DNA of 64,000 nt from Anaerolineae bacterium (GCA_022823165.1 JAJDXR010000062.1:47147-111146), one strand, 5' to 3'; positions 54,080 to 62,665 are shown, counted from the stretch's first letter. Notes: a model not told the origin generated them from the sequence alone. Program-made: numbers and translations.

Positions 54080-54123
54080 GGGCGAGCCAAGGCTCGCCCT
54101 TACATGTCAGCGTAGTTAGGGCG
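54080..54123. repeat. Inserted palindromic unit at the end of the TIR gene
   Basis: GGGCGAGCCAAGGCTCGCCC (54080-54099) plus a 19-base tail. The 39-base insert is bounded by direct repeats GGGCG at 54080-54084 and 54119-54123. In unit 1 the same flanks are joined with a single GGGCG. The insert supplies the TAA stop of the TIR gene. Confidence 0.75.
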
Positions 54124-54892
54124 TGATGCCAAAGCGGTTTGTGAGTAACTCTGTAATCGCAGTGTTGTATCCTGCGGCACTTTCATTTTGTACAATAACA
54201 GCGTGTTTTCGTTGAATCGCGTTAACAACGTCTTCGTTCACTCCTTCCCACTCGTCAGGCTTGAATTCGAATTCATTGTGCCAAATCGGAATGACAGTCT
54301 TGCCGTTTTCATTCGCCCACTCTACTTCCTTAAGAGTAGCGGGTGACTTTCTGGTTTCCTTGCTCACCAACACAATGAAGTGTTCACATTTCTTGATTTG
54401 CTCTTCCAGCGCGGGATGCCAGTCTTCGCCTGGTACGAGCGACATGTCACAGAACGAATTCTGTCCATATTTTCGTAGTGATTCGACTATGAGCAGGGCA
54501 AAAGCGGAACTTTCACTATGGGTGTATGAGACAAAGACGTTATTTGGGTCAGGGTATTCAAGCAAATCCATCGCTTTTTCCGTGACACGATATACTGTTG
54601 CATGTTCGGTCTGCGCAATATAACCATGTGCCCACAATATGTTCGTAAATGAGCTGTCAATTGAATCCTTCCAACGCACATCAATAAACTGTCGCAGAAT
54701 AGCATGGTCCGGACGAGGTGGCTCACCTTGGCGAACAAGAATGATAACAGGGCGCCACAGATTCAAATGTATGCCCTGCGCTATTTCCATCGCGAGCAAC
54801 TTGACCAACCTTCCGTAATTGCCCGGAATAGATACAGCGCTTCGCTTAGCGAGAAATTGCTTTAGCTTTTCTTGCTTTTCCGGAGTTGACAT
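54116..54892 (-). CDS. TIR-domain protein (probable NADase effector)
   Basis: 258 residues. The TIR domain covers about 117-245: N-V-F-V-S-Y-T-H-S-E-S-S (118-129), the BB-loop region D-M-S-L-V-P-G-E-D-W, F-I-V-L-V-S-K-E-T and S-P-A-T-L-K-E-V-E-W with candidate catalytic Glu189. Bacterial TIR domains cleave NAD+ in anti-phage systems. The N-terminal 115 residues look like a winged-helix domain (Y-I-A-Q-T-E-H-A-T-V-Y-R-V-T near 91-104) and may sense a ligand or nucleic acid. The gene is clearly AT-rich. No Thoeris, CBASS or Argonaute partner is adjacent. Confidence 0.88.
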   Translation of the reverse strand: MSTPEKQEKLKQFLAKRSAVSIPGNYGRLVKLLAMEIAQGIHLNLWRPVIILVRQGEPPRPDHAILRQFIDVRWKDSIDSSFTNILWAHGYIAQTEHATVYRVTEKAMDLLEYPDPNNVFVSYTHSESSAFALLIVESLRKYGQNSFCDMSLVPGEDWHPALEEQIKKCEHFIVLVSKETRKSPATLKEVEWANENGKTVIPIWHNEFEFKPDEWEGVNEDVVNAIQRKHAVIVQNESAAGYNTAITELLTNRFGITP

Positions 54893-55064
54893 ATATACGA
54901 CCTATCCTTGAATACTTTTCTGTTCGACTCCACTATTATTGCCGGAATCGTACGCCGAATATCGGAAATTGACTCAAACACTTCGAAAGTACTATTCATT
55001 GACCGCAACCCCAGCTGTTTCCGTTGCGCGCAAATTTATCGACGTAGAGTCGTACGCTGGTCAG

Positions 55065-55409
55065 TTATTCATCAAGGCCGAGTTTTCGAATACGGCTCCT
55101 AGTGGCGCCTGGCTGCCGTTTTAGGGCGGATGCTATGGCTTTAACTGGAGCGCCGTCCTTGTGCATCTTCTTGAGGAGTTCTTCATGTTCCGATGTCCAC
55201 GGTTCATACGCGTTGGGATATCGTTGTTTGATTTCTGCCAGTCCATCTTGATAGCTTGTGTCGGAAGAGCCTTCAAGTTCTAGGGCTTCTTCGGCGGCGG
55301 CAAAAATGTCCTTATAAGTATACGCTGGATGCAGTGACAAGATCTGATCATAATTGCGGCCACGGCTGATAAGTTCGAGTATCTGCTTAGATTTGTCTGA
55401 AAGTTTCAT
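55065..55409 (-). CDS. Small two-domain putative DNA-binding protein
   Basis: 114 residues from ATG 55409, overlapping the CYTH gene stop in ATGA. The N-terminal helix-turn-helix-like part is I-L-E-L-I-S-R-G-R-N-Y-D-Q-I-L (LuxR/DUF433 style). The C-terminal part W-T-S-E-H-E-E-L-L-K-K-M, then P-V-K-A-I-A-S-A-L-K-R-Q-P-G-A, resembles a Myb/SANT-type helix bundle. No larger family is recognised. Coupling to the CYTH gene suggests joint expression. Confidence 0.65.
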   Translation of the reverse strand: MKLSDKSKQILELISRGRNYDQILSLHPAYTYKDIFAAAEEALELEGSSDTSYQDGLAEIKQRYPNAYEPWTSEHEELLKKMHKDGAPVKAIASALKRQPGATRSRIRKLGLDE

Positions 55410-55996
55410 AACACGCTCCAATTGTCCACGTCACTGAAATTGTCAAACGTACAATCCCGCTCCGTCAAACCCAGCCGCCGCTTCAAGCCCAGAAAAAGAT
55501 ACGCATAGCTCTCGCCCATGCGCCGCGCTGCGCCCAACCCCAAGACCTCCACGGCCCGCTCGATCGTCGCCGCATCGCCCTCGATCTCGGTGAAATTCCC
55601 GAAGGGCAGCTCGTCCAGCACGACCTCCGCGCCCTCCAGTTCGTATGTCGTCCGATACTTCTCGTAAATCAGCGCAACCTCGTAGCCCAGCCGGCCCAGA
55701 ATCACATCCATCAGCGCGAAATTGCTGACTTCCACCTCGGCTTCAAAGCGACTGGCGATGCCATCCACCACCCGCTCGTCGGCCTTGAAGGTAAGCCTGG
55801 CCGCATCGTCCTGCCGCAAGCGCAGCACGACGCCCTGCGCCGACAGCATCCCGTCAGCGCTGTCATAGCGGACGTTGCGCTCGAACAGGCGCGGCTTCAA
55901 CAAATTCGCGCCGGCCGCTTCCAGCGCGCGCTGCACGCCCGCCAGATCAGGCGTGTACAGCTTGACCTCGACCTCTTGCAGCTTGCGCTCGTTCAT
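55406..55996 (-). CDS. CYTH-domain protein (class IV adenylate cyclase/thiamine-triphosphatase-like)
   Basis: 196 residues from ATG 55996, with GAGGTG placed for it; a GTG at 56005 is less likely. The CYTH tunnel-fold signature E-V-E-V-K-L-Y (about 8-14) is followed by further Arg/Lys/Glu strands: V-V-L-R-L-R-Q-D, L-T-F-K-A-D-E-R, E-A-E-V-E-V and V-L-D-E-L-P-F-G-N-F-T-E-I-E-G. Known members make cAMP or hydrolyse triphosphates; the CyaB-like D-E-L-P-x-G-x-F-x-E-I-E-G motif is complete. It sits between two small genes with start/stop overlaps. Confidence 0.88.
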   Translation of the reverse strand: MNERKLQEVEVKLYTPDLAGVQRALEAAGANLLKPRLFERNVRYDSADGMLSAQGVVLRLRQDDAARLTFKADERVVDGIASRFEAEVEVSNFALMDVILGRLGYEVALIYEKYRTTYELEGAEVVLDELPFGNFTEIEGDAATIERAVEVLGLGAARRMGESYAYLFLGLKRRLGLTERDCTFDNFSDVDNWSVL

Positions 55997-56001
55997 CGCC
56001 G

Positions 56002-56490
56002 TCACCTCAAGGGAATCTCGCGGATCGCTTCGGGCAGGCAGGCGTCAATGGCGTTGACGATAGCCGTGTAGGGCATCTCGGGTCGATCAGGCGCGACCAT
56101 GATGCCGTGCGCGTGGCTGCCCGCCGCTCGCTGAATCAGCCACAAGCTGCGTTCAGCATAGGTCAGCCCAGCCTGGTCGCCCAGCTTGGCGAACTTCACC
56201 CGCAGCAGCGCCTCGTCCAGCGCTTCCATACGCTCCCGCGCCACCGACAGGCGCAGCGGCTCAGCCAAACTCACGCCCTGGAATACAACCCGCAGCTCGA
56301 GTTCGCCGGTCTGGTATTCAATGACGCGCGCCACCGAATGCCGCACCCGGCGCTCAGCGTAATAAGCCGATACCTGCAAGATGCTCATCACGCCCGCTTC
56401 GCTCGCGGCCTGCCGCAAATCGGGCAAGCCCAGTTGACTCGCCAGCAGATGTACATCCGTTCCGTCAAATGGCATCGCCGCTACACTCAT
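56002..56490 (-). CDS. Protein of unknown function upstream of the CYTH gene
   Basis: 162 residues with no signal peptide or membrane helix. It looks mostly helical with a central beta pair (E-L-E-L-R-V-V-F-Q-G-V-S-L). No motif is recognised. The stop lies inside the CYTH gene leader, and the three genes 56490 to 55065 are tightly packed, suggesting a single operon. An amphipathic Arg/Glu-rich helix (A-R-E-R-M-E-A-L-D-E-A-L-L-R) may mediate oligomerisation. Confidence 0.65.
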   Translation of the reverse strand: MSVAAMPFDGTDVHLLASQLGLPDLRQAASEAGVMSILQVSAYYAERRVRHSVARVIEYQTGELELRVVFQGVSLAEPLRLSVARERMEALDEALLRVKFAKLGDQAGLTYAERSLWLIQRAAGSHAHGIMVAPDRPEMPYTAIVNAIDACLPEAIREIPLR

Positions 56491-56606
56491 CGGCCGACAG
56501 AGCGACCAAGGCCGCCAAATGGCTTCGCTCTATTTGTACTCGGCGAACTCGGTGTACTCGGGGGTTAGAAAAGCGCCTCGAACTCGCGAACACTTTGCGG
56601 AGCGCC

Positions 56607-57638
56607 CTAAATCTCCAGAACAATCTTCCCGAATACGGCGTTCTCTTCCAGAATCTCCTGCGCCCGCCGCGCCTCTCGCAGAGGCAGCCGCGCGCCAATC
56701 ACCGCCTTGATGTTGCCAGCGAAGACCTGCTCCATAAAGGCGACATAATCGCGGTGGGGGCCCATCGTGCTGCCGATTAGCGTGATATGCCGCGCGAACA
56801 GCTGCGCCAGGTTAAGCTCGTACTGATAGCCGCTGGTGCCGCCCACAATCAAAATCCGTCCGCCGATGCGGCAAGCGCGCATGCTCTGGCCCAAAGTCGC
56901 CGCACCGACATTGTCAACCACAACATCCACCCCGCGTCGATTACTCAGCTTGTAAATGGCCCGCGACCACTGCGGCTCGTCTTCGCGGTTGATGCTCACG
57001 TCAGCGCCGATCGCTTCGGCTTGCGCGCATTTCTCGGCGTCGCTGCCCACCACGTACACCGTCGCGCCGGCCAGTTTGGCGATCTGAATGCTGATGCTGT
57101 TGACGCCGCCGCCCGCGCCCACAATCAGCACGGACTCGCCCGCGGTCAAGCCGCCGCGCGTAATCAGCGAATGCCAGGCCGTCACGCCCACCAACCCGAC
57201 CGCCGCCGCCTCGCCAAAGTCGAAGCCGGCCGGCATCTTGAGCAAGTTGCGCTGTGGCAAAACCACGGTCTCGGCCGCCGTCCCGCTGTGATGCTCGCCC
57301 AGGATGGCGATGCGCGTCTGGTTTTCCAGCCCGCTGCGCAAAGCTGGGTCGTCTGCCGAGACGATGGTCGGGTCGATACAGACACTATCGCCAACCGCGA
57401 CCGACCTTAGCCCGTCGCCGACCGCGTCCACGATGCCGGTGCCATCGGCGCAGACCACGTGGGGAAGGTCCAGCTCCAGGCCCCGCCAGCCGGCCCGCAC
57501 CCACAGGTCCAGCCGGTTCAGGGCCGCCGCCTTAATCTTGACCCGCGCCTCCCCATAGCCCGGCTCGGGCATAGGCAAATTTTCTACATAATCGACGACC
57601 TCAGGGCCGCCGTGTCCAGTTAATACTGCTGCTCTCAT
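56607..57638 (-). CDS. MDR-family (quinone oxidoreductase-like) alcohol dehydrogenase
   Basis: 343 residues. The GroES-like N-domain opens M-R-A-A-V-L-T-G-H-G-G-P-E and contains A-A-A-L-N-R-L-D-L-W. The position of the catalytic-zinc Cys is not Cys, so this is the zinc-free quinone-reductase/crotonyl reductase type. The NADP-binding motif is I-V-G-A-G-G-G-V-N (about 168). The start overlaps the acyl-CoA dehydrogenase stop by four bases, so both may act in one fatty-acid or branched-chain acyl pathway. Confidence 0.9.
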   Translation of the reverse strand: MRAAVLTGHGGPEVVDYVENLPMPEPGYGEARVKIKAAALNRLDLWVRAGWRGLELDLPHVVCADGTGIVDAVGDGLRSVAVGDSVCIDPTIVSADDPALRSGLENQTRIAILGEHHSGTAAETVVLPQRNLLKMPAGFDFGEAAAVGLVGVTAWHSLITRGGLTAGESVLIVGAGGGVNSISIQIAKLAGATVYVVGSDAEKCAQAEAIGADVSINREDEPQWSRAIYKLSNRRGVDVVVDNVGAATLGQSMRACRIGGRILIVGGTSGYQYELNLAQLFARHITLIGSTMGPHRDYVAFMEQVFAGNIKAVIGARLPLREARRAQEILEENAVFGKIVLEI

Positions 57639-58834
57639 CGTATCCCCAATTCATTGCGAGCGATCACCATGCGCTGGATCTCGCTCGTGCCTTCGTAAAT
57701 TCTTGTGATGCGCGCATCGCGATAATAGCGCTCAATGGGCAGCTCTTTGCTGTAGCCCATGCCGCCATGAATCTGCAGCGCCTCGTCCGTGACGTAAGCC
57801 GCGGCCTCGCTGCAGAAGAGCTTGGCTATGCTCGCTTCGGTGGTATAACGCCCGCCGGTCGCCAGCGCCCGCTCTTTGGCGATTATCGCCTGGTAGATCA
57901 GCCCGCGGCCGGCTTCAATCCGCGTCTTCATATCAGCGATCTTCTGCTGGATCATCTGATACGTCCCGATGGGGGCGCCAAATGCCTCCCGCTCGCGCGC
58001 GTACATCAGCGCCGCCTCATAAGCCGCCTCGGCGATGCCCAGCGCCTGCGCCGCAATGCCGATGCGCCCGGCATCCAGCACCGTCATGGCGATCTTGAAG
58101 CCCTGCCCAACGCCGCCCAAGACATGCTCAACCGGGCAGGCATAGTCGTCGAAGATGATTTCGCTGGTCGCGCTGGCGCGGATGCCCAGCTTGGGCTCGG
58201 TCTTGCCGCGACTGAAACCGGGCTGGCTGGTGTCGATCAGAAAACAGGTAATGCCGCGGTGTTTCTCTTCGGCGGCGGTCATTGTGAAAAGCACAATGCG
58301 GTCGGCGAAAGGCGCGCTGGTCACCCAGCTCTTGCGCCCATTTATGATGTAATGACTGCCGGCCTCGTTCAGCACGGCGCGGCTGGCCATATTGCCGGCG
58401 TCGCTGCCCGACATCGGCTCGGTCAAGCTGTAAGCGCCGATCTGCTCGCCGCTGGCCACCGGTTTGATCCATTCCCGCTTCTGCGCCTCCGTGCCAAACC
58501 AGAGGATGCCGTTGCAATAGAGCGAGTTGTTGACGCTGAGAATGGTGCTGTGGCTGGCGTCGGCTTTGGCGATCTCTATCATCGTCAGCACATGCGCCAG
58601 CGTATCCATGCCGGTGCCACCGTATGCTTCCGGCATCTCGATGCCCATCAAACCCATCTCGCCCATCTTGCGCGCCGTCTCCAGCGGGAATGCGCCCGAT
58701 TCGTCGTACGCGGCCGCCACCGGCGCAATCTCGCGCTGGGCGAATTCGCGGGCAGCCGTCCGCAGCATCTCATGCTCTTCCGTCAGCGCAAGGCTTAAGG
58801 GACCCGTCTGCCCGCCAATTGCCATATTGGCCAC
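57635..58834 (-). CDS. Acyl-CoA dehydrogenase
   Basis: The 399-residue FAD enzyme introduces a trans-2 double bond into acyl-CoA. Visible features are Y-S-L-T-E-P-M-S-G-S-D-A-G (signature 1, about 137-149), K-S-W-V-T-S-A, Q-I-H-G-G-M-G-Y (about 358-365, signature 2) and Y-E-G-T-S-E-I-Q with the catalytic Glu (about 384). Length and layout fit short/medium-chain or butyryl-CoA dehydrogenases. The MDR reductase follows with a four-base overlap. Confidence 0.94.
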   Translation of the reverse strand: MANMAIGGQTGPLSLALTEEHEMLRTAAREFAQREIAPVAAAYDESGAFPLETARKMGEMGLMGIEMPEAYGGTGMDTLAHVLTMIEIAKADASHSTILSVNNSLYCNGILWFGTEAQKREWIKPVASGEQIGAYSLTEPMSGSDAGNMASRAVLNEAGSHYIINGRKSWVTSAPFADRIVLFTMTAAEEKHRGITCFLIDTSQPGFSRGKTEPKLGIRASATSEIIFDDYACPVEHVLGGVGQGFKIAMTVLDAGRIGIAAQALGIAEAAYEAALMYAREREAFGAPIGTYQMIQQKIADMKTRIEAGRGLIYQAIIAKERALATGGRYTTEASIAKLFCSEAAAYVTDEALQIHGGMGYSKELPIERYYRDARITRIYEGTSEIQRMVIARNELGIR

Positions 58835-59339
58835 CCTTCAGCATGATTGCCGCTTCGCTTTCCGCATTCAGCCTCTTATTATAACATTCAAACATAGTCG
58901 GCCGTTGGGCAGCGTTTCGAAGAGAGTGGAAGATAGGCGCTTGTGATAGACTGCGCCGAGCAAACAAGAAAACTCAGTAAGTGCGAGTAAGTAATGAGAA
59001 TATAGGTACATCATCACAAAATAGCGAATTTTCGTGTTTGAGCGGGCGAGCCAAGGCTCGCCCCTACAACTTTCGACTATATTTTGAACCCTGTAGGGGT
59101 CAGCCTTGGCTGACCCGATGCTGTGAAATTTGCATGACTTACTTTGGTCCATTTCTGTGTCTCTGTGGTGAAAAATCTGTGACCTGTTCGCGTAGAGAGT
59201 TATATCCGCGATGTTCACCACCTCCGTTTCGATTGGGATGGCGCTTTGCGGATTTCCCACCTTGCGCGGAACTCGGCAATGACGACAAGCCCAGACTTTC
59301 ATCACGCCCGACTCAAAGTACCCCGCGGATGAATACGGC
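58835..59339. other. Repeat-bearing intergenic region upstream of the epimerase gene
   Basis: About 505 bases with no gene. It contains the MITE-like core fragment 58976-59152 and, directly after it, TTCTGTGTCTCTGTGGTGA in the orientation opposite to that in the full element, which indicates rearrangement. The remaining 170 bases show nothing recognisable. Confidence 0.6.
58976..59152 (+). repeat. MITE-like element, central fragment
   Basis: 177 bp closely matching the centre of the full-length element (reverse complement of 47167-47502), with both palindromes intact (about 59044-59063 and 59098-59117). Both termini are absent. Confidence 0.75.
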
Positions 59340-59762
59340 ATGACCGACATCAAACTTAATCACCTGGCCATCGTCGTGGACGACATGGATGCCGCGCTGC
59401 GCTTCTGGAGCGAGAGCCTGGGCTTGACGCAAGCGGGCGCGGTCGAATCTATTCCCGCCGAAGCGGTCGACATCGCAATCCTTGAGCTGGGCGATTGCCA
59501 TATCGAGTTGATCCAGCCCACAACAGTCGATAGCGGCGTCGCCAAATACCTGGCCAAGCGCGGCGCCGGCCTGCACCATCTCTGCCTCGAAGTCCCCGAC
59601 CTGGACGCCACGCTCGCGGAACTCCGGAAGCGCGGCTGCGAGCTCATCAACGAGACTCCCCGTCAACGCGACGGCCGGCGCTACGCCTTCGTCCATCCGG
59701 GCAGCACCGGCGGCGTCTTGCTTGAATTCTACGAATCGATAGCGGCTGATCCCCGGGGCTGA
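59340..59762 (+). CDS. mce: Methylmalonyl-CoA epimerase (VOC family)
   Basis: The 140-residue protein has two beta-alpha-beta-beta-beta VOC modules. Metal ligands are visible: His8 in L-N-H-L-A-I, His in G-L-H-H-L-C-L-E-V (about 79), and Glu in L-L-E-F-Y-E (about 134). I-E-L-I-Q-P and D-G-R-R-Y-A-F-V-H-P match methylmalonyl-CoA epimerase, which interconverts the R and S forms in propionyl-CoA metabolism. Proximity to acyl-CoA dehydrogenase genes fits, though it is transcribed separately. Glyoxalase I is a less likely alternative. Confidence 0.85.
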   Translation: MTDIKLNHLAIVVDDMDAALRFWSESLGLTQAGAVESIPAEAVDIAILELGDCHIELIQPTTVDSGVAKYLAKRGAGLHHLCLEVPDLDATLAELRKRGCELINETPRQRDGRRYAFVHPGSTGGVLLEFYESIAADPRG

Positions 59763-59838
59763 CCCGATGAGACGCGGCAACTGATACGGCGTCAGCACTC
59801 GGCGCCGGCGGGTAAGATTCGCTCGCTTCACATCATCA

Positions 59839-59854
59839 ATACCTATAGGGGTAT
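59839..59854 (+). promoter_or_regulatory. csoR: Probable CsoR operator
   Basis: ATACCTATAGGGGTAT is a near-perfect inverted repeat of the ATACC/GGGGTAT type used by CsoR proteins. It is located 31 bases before the csoR start and overlaps the expected promoter. Copper binding to CsoR would release it. Confidence 0.6.
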
Positions 59855-59884
59855 ATGTATCATGTAGCCAGGACGGAGTCTCTC

Positions 59885-60184
59885 ATGGCTGAAGTACGCG
59901 CCGCGACCCAACAGGCCGATCGCTGCAACTACAATCGCAAGACCGTCAATCGCTTGCGCCGTATCCAGGGTCAACTGACGGCGCTGGAAGCAATGATTGT
60001 CGCCGATCATGGCAGTTGCGAAGAGCGTGTGCTGCGCGCCCGCACCATCGAAAAAGGCCTGACCAGCCTGATCAACCATCTCTTCGACTGTTACCTGGAA
60101 AATACGCTGCAAGGCGCGCTGGCGGACGACCCCGCCGGCGCGGCTGCCGACCTGCAGAAGATACTCAAGCTCATCAACAGCTAA
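59885..60184 (+). CDS. csoR: CsoR-family copper-sensing repressor
   Basis: 99 residues from ATG 59885. The all-helical DUF156 protein has the Cu(I) ligand set Cys45 (G-S-C-E-E-R), His65 and Cys69 (I-N-H-L-F-D-C), with the C-H-C pattern and R-L-R-R-I-Q-G-Q-L helix of the family. It should repress the csoR-copA operon through the operator at 59839. copA begins 6 bases downstream. RcnR/FrmR relatives differ in ligands, so copper is preferred. Confidence 0.9.
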   Translation: MAEVRAATQQADRCNYNRKTVNRLRRIQGQLTALEAMIVADHGSCEERVLRARTIEKGLTSLINHLFDCYLENTLQGALADDPAGAAADLQKILKLINS

Positions 60185-60190
60185 TCTGGA

Positions 60191-62665
60191 ATGCCCGCCA
60201 TGACCTCCAAACAGATCACCTTACCCGTCACCGGCATGACCTGCGCCATGTGCGTCAAAAATGTCGAGCGCAGCCTCAAACGCGCTGACGGCGTCGCCGA
60301 TGTCAGCGTCAACCTGGCGACAGAAAAAGCCACCATCGCCTATGACGCCGCCCGCCTGAATACCAAAGACCTCATCGAACGGCTGGATGGCGCGGGCTAC
60401 GGCGTCGCCAGCGCCTCGCTCGATCTGCCTGTCACAGGCATGACCTGCGCCATGTGCCAGAAAAATGTCGAGCGCGCCCTAAACAAAGCCGATGGCGTCA
60501 TCAACGCGACCGTCAATCTGGCCAGCGAAAAAGCCAGCATCACTTATCTGCCCGGCGTTGCCCGCCGCCGCGACCTGGTCGCCGCTGTTGAAGGCGCGGG
60601 CTACGGCGTTATCGACACAGCCGCCGCGGACGCGCCCGAAGATGCCGAAGCCGCCGCTCGCCAAGCCGAGATTGACCGACAGACGCGCCTGGTCAAGATA
60701 GGCGCGCTATTCACCATTCCGCTGACCCTGCTCAGCATGACCCGCCACTTCATGCACCAGCTTCCAATTCTGATGGACAACTTTCACTGGCTGGCGGGCG
60801 ATATCTGGCTCTTCGTCTTCGCGGTTCTGGCGACGCCGGTCGTCGCCCTGCTCGGCAGGCAATACCTCAGCGGCGCGCTCAAATCGCTGCGCAACGGCAG
60901 CGCCAACATGGATGTGCTGGTGTCGATGGGCTCGCTCGCCGCGTATATCTACGGCATCATCGTGCTGCTGGGCATCGTCTTTGGCTTCTCGGAGGTGGTC
61001 GGAAAGTCCGACTACTTCGAATCCGCCGCCGTCATCCTGACGCTGATCACCCTGGGCAAATTACTCGAAGCGCGCGCCAAAGGCCGCACCAGCGCCGCCA
61101 TCAAGAAACTCATGGGCTTGGCGCCCAACACCGCCACGCTGCTTCGCAATGGCAAAGAGAAGCAGATCCCTATCGACGAAGTGGCCCCCGGCGACCTGCT
61201 GCTGGTCAAACCCGGCGAGCGCATTCCGGTCGACGCCATCGTCATTGAGGGCAGCTCAGCCCTCGACGAATCCATGCTCACCGGCGAGAGCCTGCCGGTC
61301 GACAAAACCAGCGGCGCCGAGGTCATCGCCGGATCCATCAACCAGCATGGACGCCTCGTCATTGAAGCGCAGCGCGTCGGCCGCGATACCGTTCTGGCGC
61401 AGATCATCCGCCTGGTGGAAAAGGCTCAAGCCAGTAAAGCGCCCATCCAGGCTCTGGCCGATCGCGTGGCCGCCTGGTTCGTGCCGCTGGTCATCCTCCT
61501 GGCCGCCGCCACGCTCATCGGCTGGCTCACCATTGGCGGCGCTAGCATCCCACAAGCCATCCTCAACATGATCGCCGTGCTGGTCATCGCCTGCCCCTGC
61601 GCGCTGGGCCTGGCCACACCCACCGCTATCATGGTCGGCGCGGGACGCGGCGCCGAAGCCGGCATCCTCTTCCGCGACAGCGAAGCCCTGGAGCGCGCCG
61701 GCGCGCTGACCGCCGTCCTGCTCGACAAAACCGGCACCGTCACGCAAGGCAAACCGGCCGTGGTCGAGATCGCGCCCGCGCCACATACGGACGAGCATAC
61801 CCTGCTGCAATTCAGCGCCTCCGCCGAAGCCAGCAGCGAGCACCCGCTGGCCACAGCCGTAGTCGCAGCCGCCAAAGCGCGCGGCATCGCCCTCCTGCCG
61901 GTCGAGAGCTTCACAGCCGAGCCGGGCAAAGGCCTCCGCGCCACCATCGACAAGCGCGCCGTCCTCATCGGCAGCCCGCGCTTCCTCAGCGAAAACGACA
62001 TCGACATCAACCCGCTGGCCGCCGACATCAGCCGACTGCAAGCGAAAGGTCATACTGTCGTCCTGCTGGCGCTGGATCATATGCTCGCCGGCGCCATCGC
62101 CATCGGCGACACCGTTAAGAGCAGTTCCTCACAGGCCATCGGCGCCCTGCAAGCCCGCGGCCTGGACGTGGCCCTCATCACCGGCGACAACCGGCAGACC
62201 GCCGCCGCCACCGCTCGCCAGGTCGGCGTCAGTCGCGTCATGGCCGAGGTCCTGCCGGCCGATAAAGCCGCCGCCGTCCAGCAGCTGCAAGCGGAAGGCG
62301 CGCGCGTGGCCATGGTCGGCGACGGCATCAATGACGCGCCCGCCCTGGCCCAGGCCGATGTCGGCTTCGCCATCGGCGCGGGCAGCGATATCGCCATCGA
62401 AGCCGGCGACATCACCCTCGTCCGCGGCGACCTGACGGCCGTGCCCGCCGCCATCGCGCTCAGCCAGGCCACCCTGCGCGCGATTCACCAGAACCTCTTC
62501 TGGGCTTTCATCTACAATATCGTGCTGATCCCCGTAGCCATGCTGGGCGGCCTGCTGCCCATGTTCGCCGCGGCCGCCATGGCTTTCTCGAGCGTCTTCG
62601 TGGTGAGTAATTCGCTGCGGCTGCGTGGGAAGCGGATTGACACCAGCCATGTGTCGACGGCATAA
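60191..62665 (+). CDS. copA: Copper-exporting P1B-type ATPase
   Basis: The 824-residue pump starts at ATG 60191 (60200 also possible). Two N-terminal heavy-metal domains each carry G-M-T-C-A-M-C (Cys18/Cys21 and about 86/89). Eight helices include the transport motif C-P-C (about 467). The phosphorylation motif is D-K-T-G-T (about 512), with S-E-H-P-L (about 550) and G-D-G-I-N-D-A-P-A near the hinge. It exports Cu(I) and is controlled by CsoR. The two metal domains are near-copies, pointing to duplication. Confidence 0.96.
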   Translation: MPAMTSKQITLPVTGMTCAMCVKNVERSLKRADGVADVSVNLATEKATIAYDAARLNTKDLIERLDGAGYGVASASLDLPVTGMTCAMCQKNVERALNKADGVINATVNLASEKASITYLPGVARRRDLVAAVEGAGYGVIDTAAADAPEDAEAAARQAEIDRQTRLVKIGALFTIPLTLLSMTRHFMHQLPILMDNFHWLAGDIWLFVFAVLATPVVALLGRQYLSGALKSLRNGSANMDVLVSMGSLAAYIYGIIVLLGIVFGFSEVVGKSDYFESAAVILTLITLGKLLEARAKGRTSAAIKKLMGLAPNTATLLRNGKEKQIPIDEVAPGDLLLVKPGERIPVDAIVIEGSSALDESMLTGESLPVDKTSGAEVIAGSINQHGRLVIEAQRVGRDTVLAQIIRLVEKAQASKAPIQALADRVAAWFVPLVILLAAATLIGWLTIGGASIPQAILNMIAVLVIACPCALGLATPTAIMVGAGRGAEAGILFRDSEALERAGALTAVLLDKTGTVTQGKPAVVEIAPAPHTDEHTLLQFSASAEASSEHPLATAVVAAAKARGIALLPVESFTAEPGKGLRATIDKRAVLIGSPRFLSENDIDINPLAADISRLQAKGHTVVLLALDHMLAGAIAIGDTVKSSSSQAIGALQARGLDVALITGDNRQTAAATARQVGVSRVMAEVLPADKAAAVQQLQAEGARVAMVGDGINDAPALAQADVGFAIGAGSDIAIEAGDITLVRGDLTAVPAAIALSQATLRAIHQNLFWAFIYNIVLIPVAMLGGLLPMFAAAAMAFSSVFVVSNSLRLRGKRIDTSHVSTA

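Larger units (their letters stand above)
53762..54115. other. Palindrome-rich intergenic region with a TIR-gene remnant
   Basis: About 354 bases holding three palindromes (53851, 54035, 54080), a tandem run of A-G-G-C-A-C-A-G near 53950-53983, and a stretch (53893-53932) nearly identical to the 3' end of the TIR gene. No intact gene is seen. Confidence 0.7.

Noticed and set aside
54908..55124. Short plus-strand open frames between the TIR and HTH genes
   Set aside because: Two overlapping frames of about 60 codons lack a good ribosome site or any motif; the gap more likely carries the TIR promoter.
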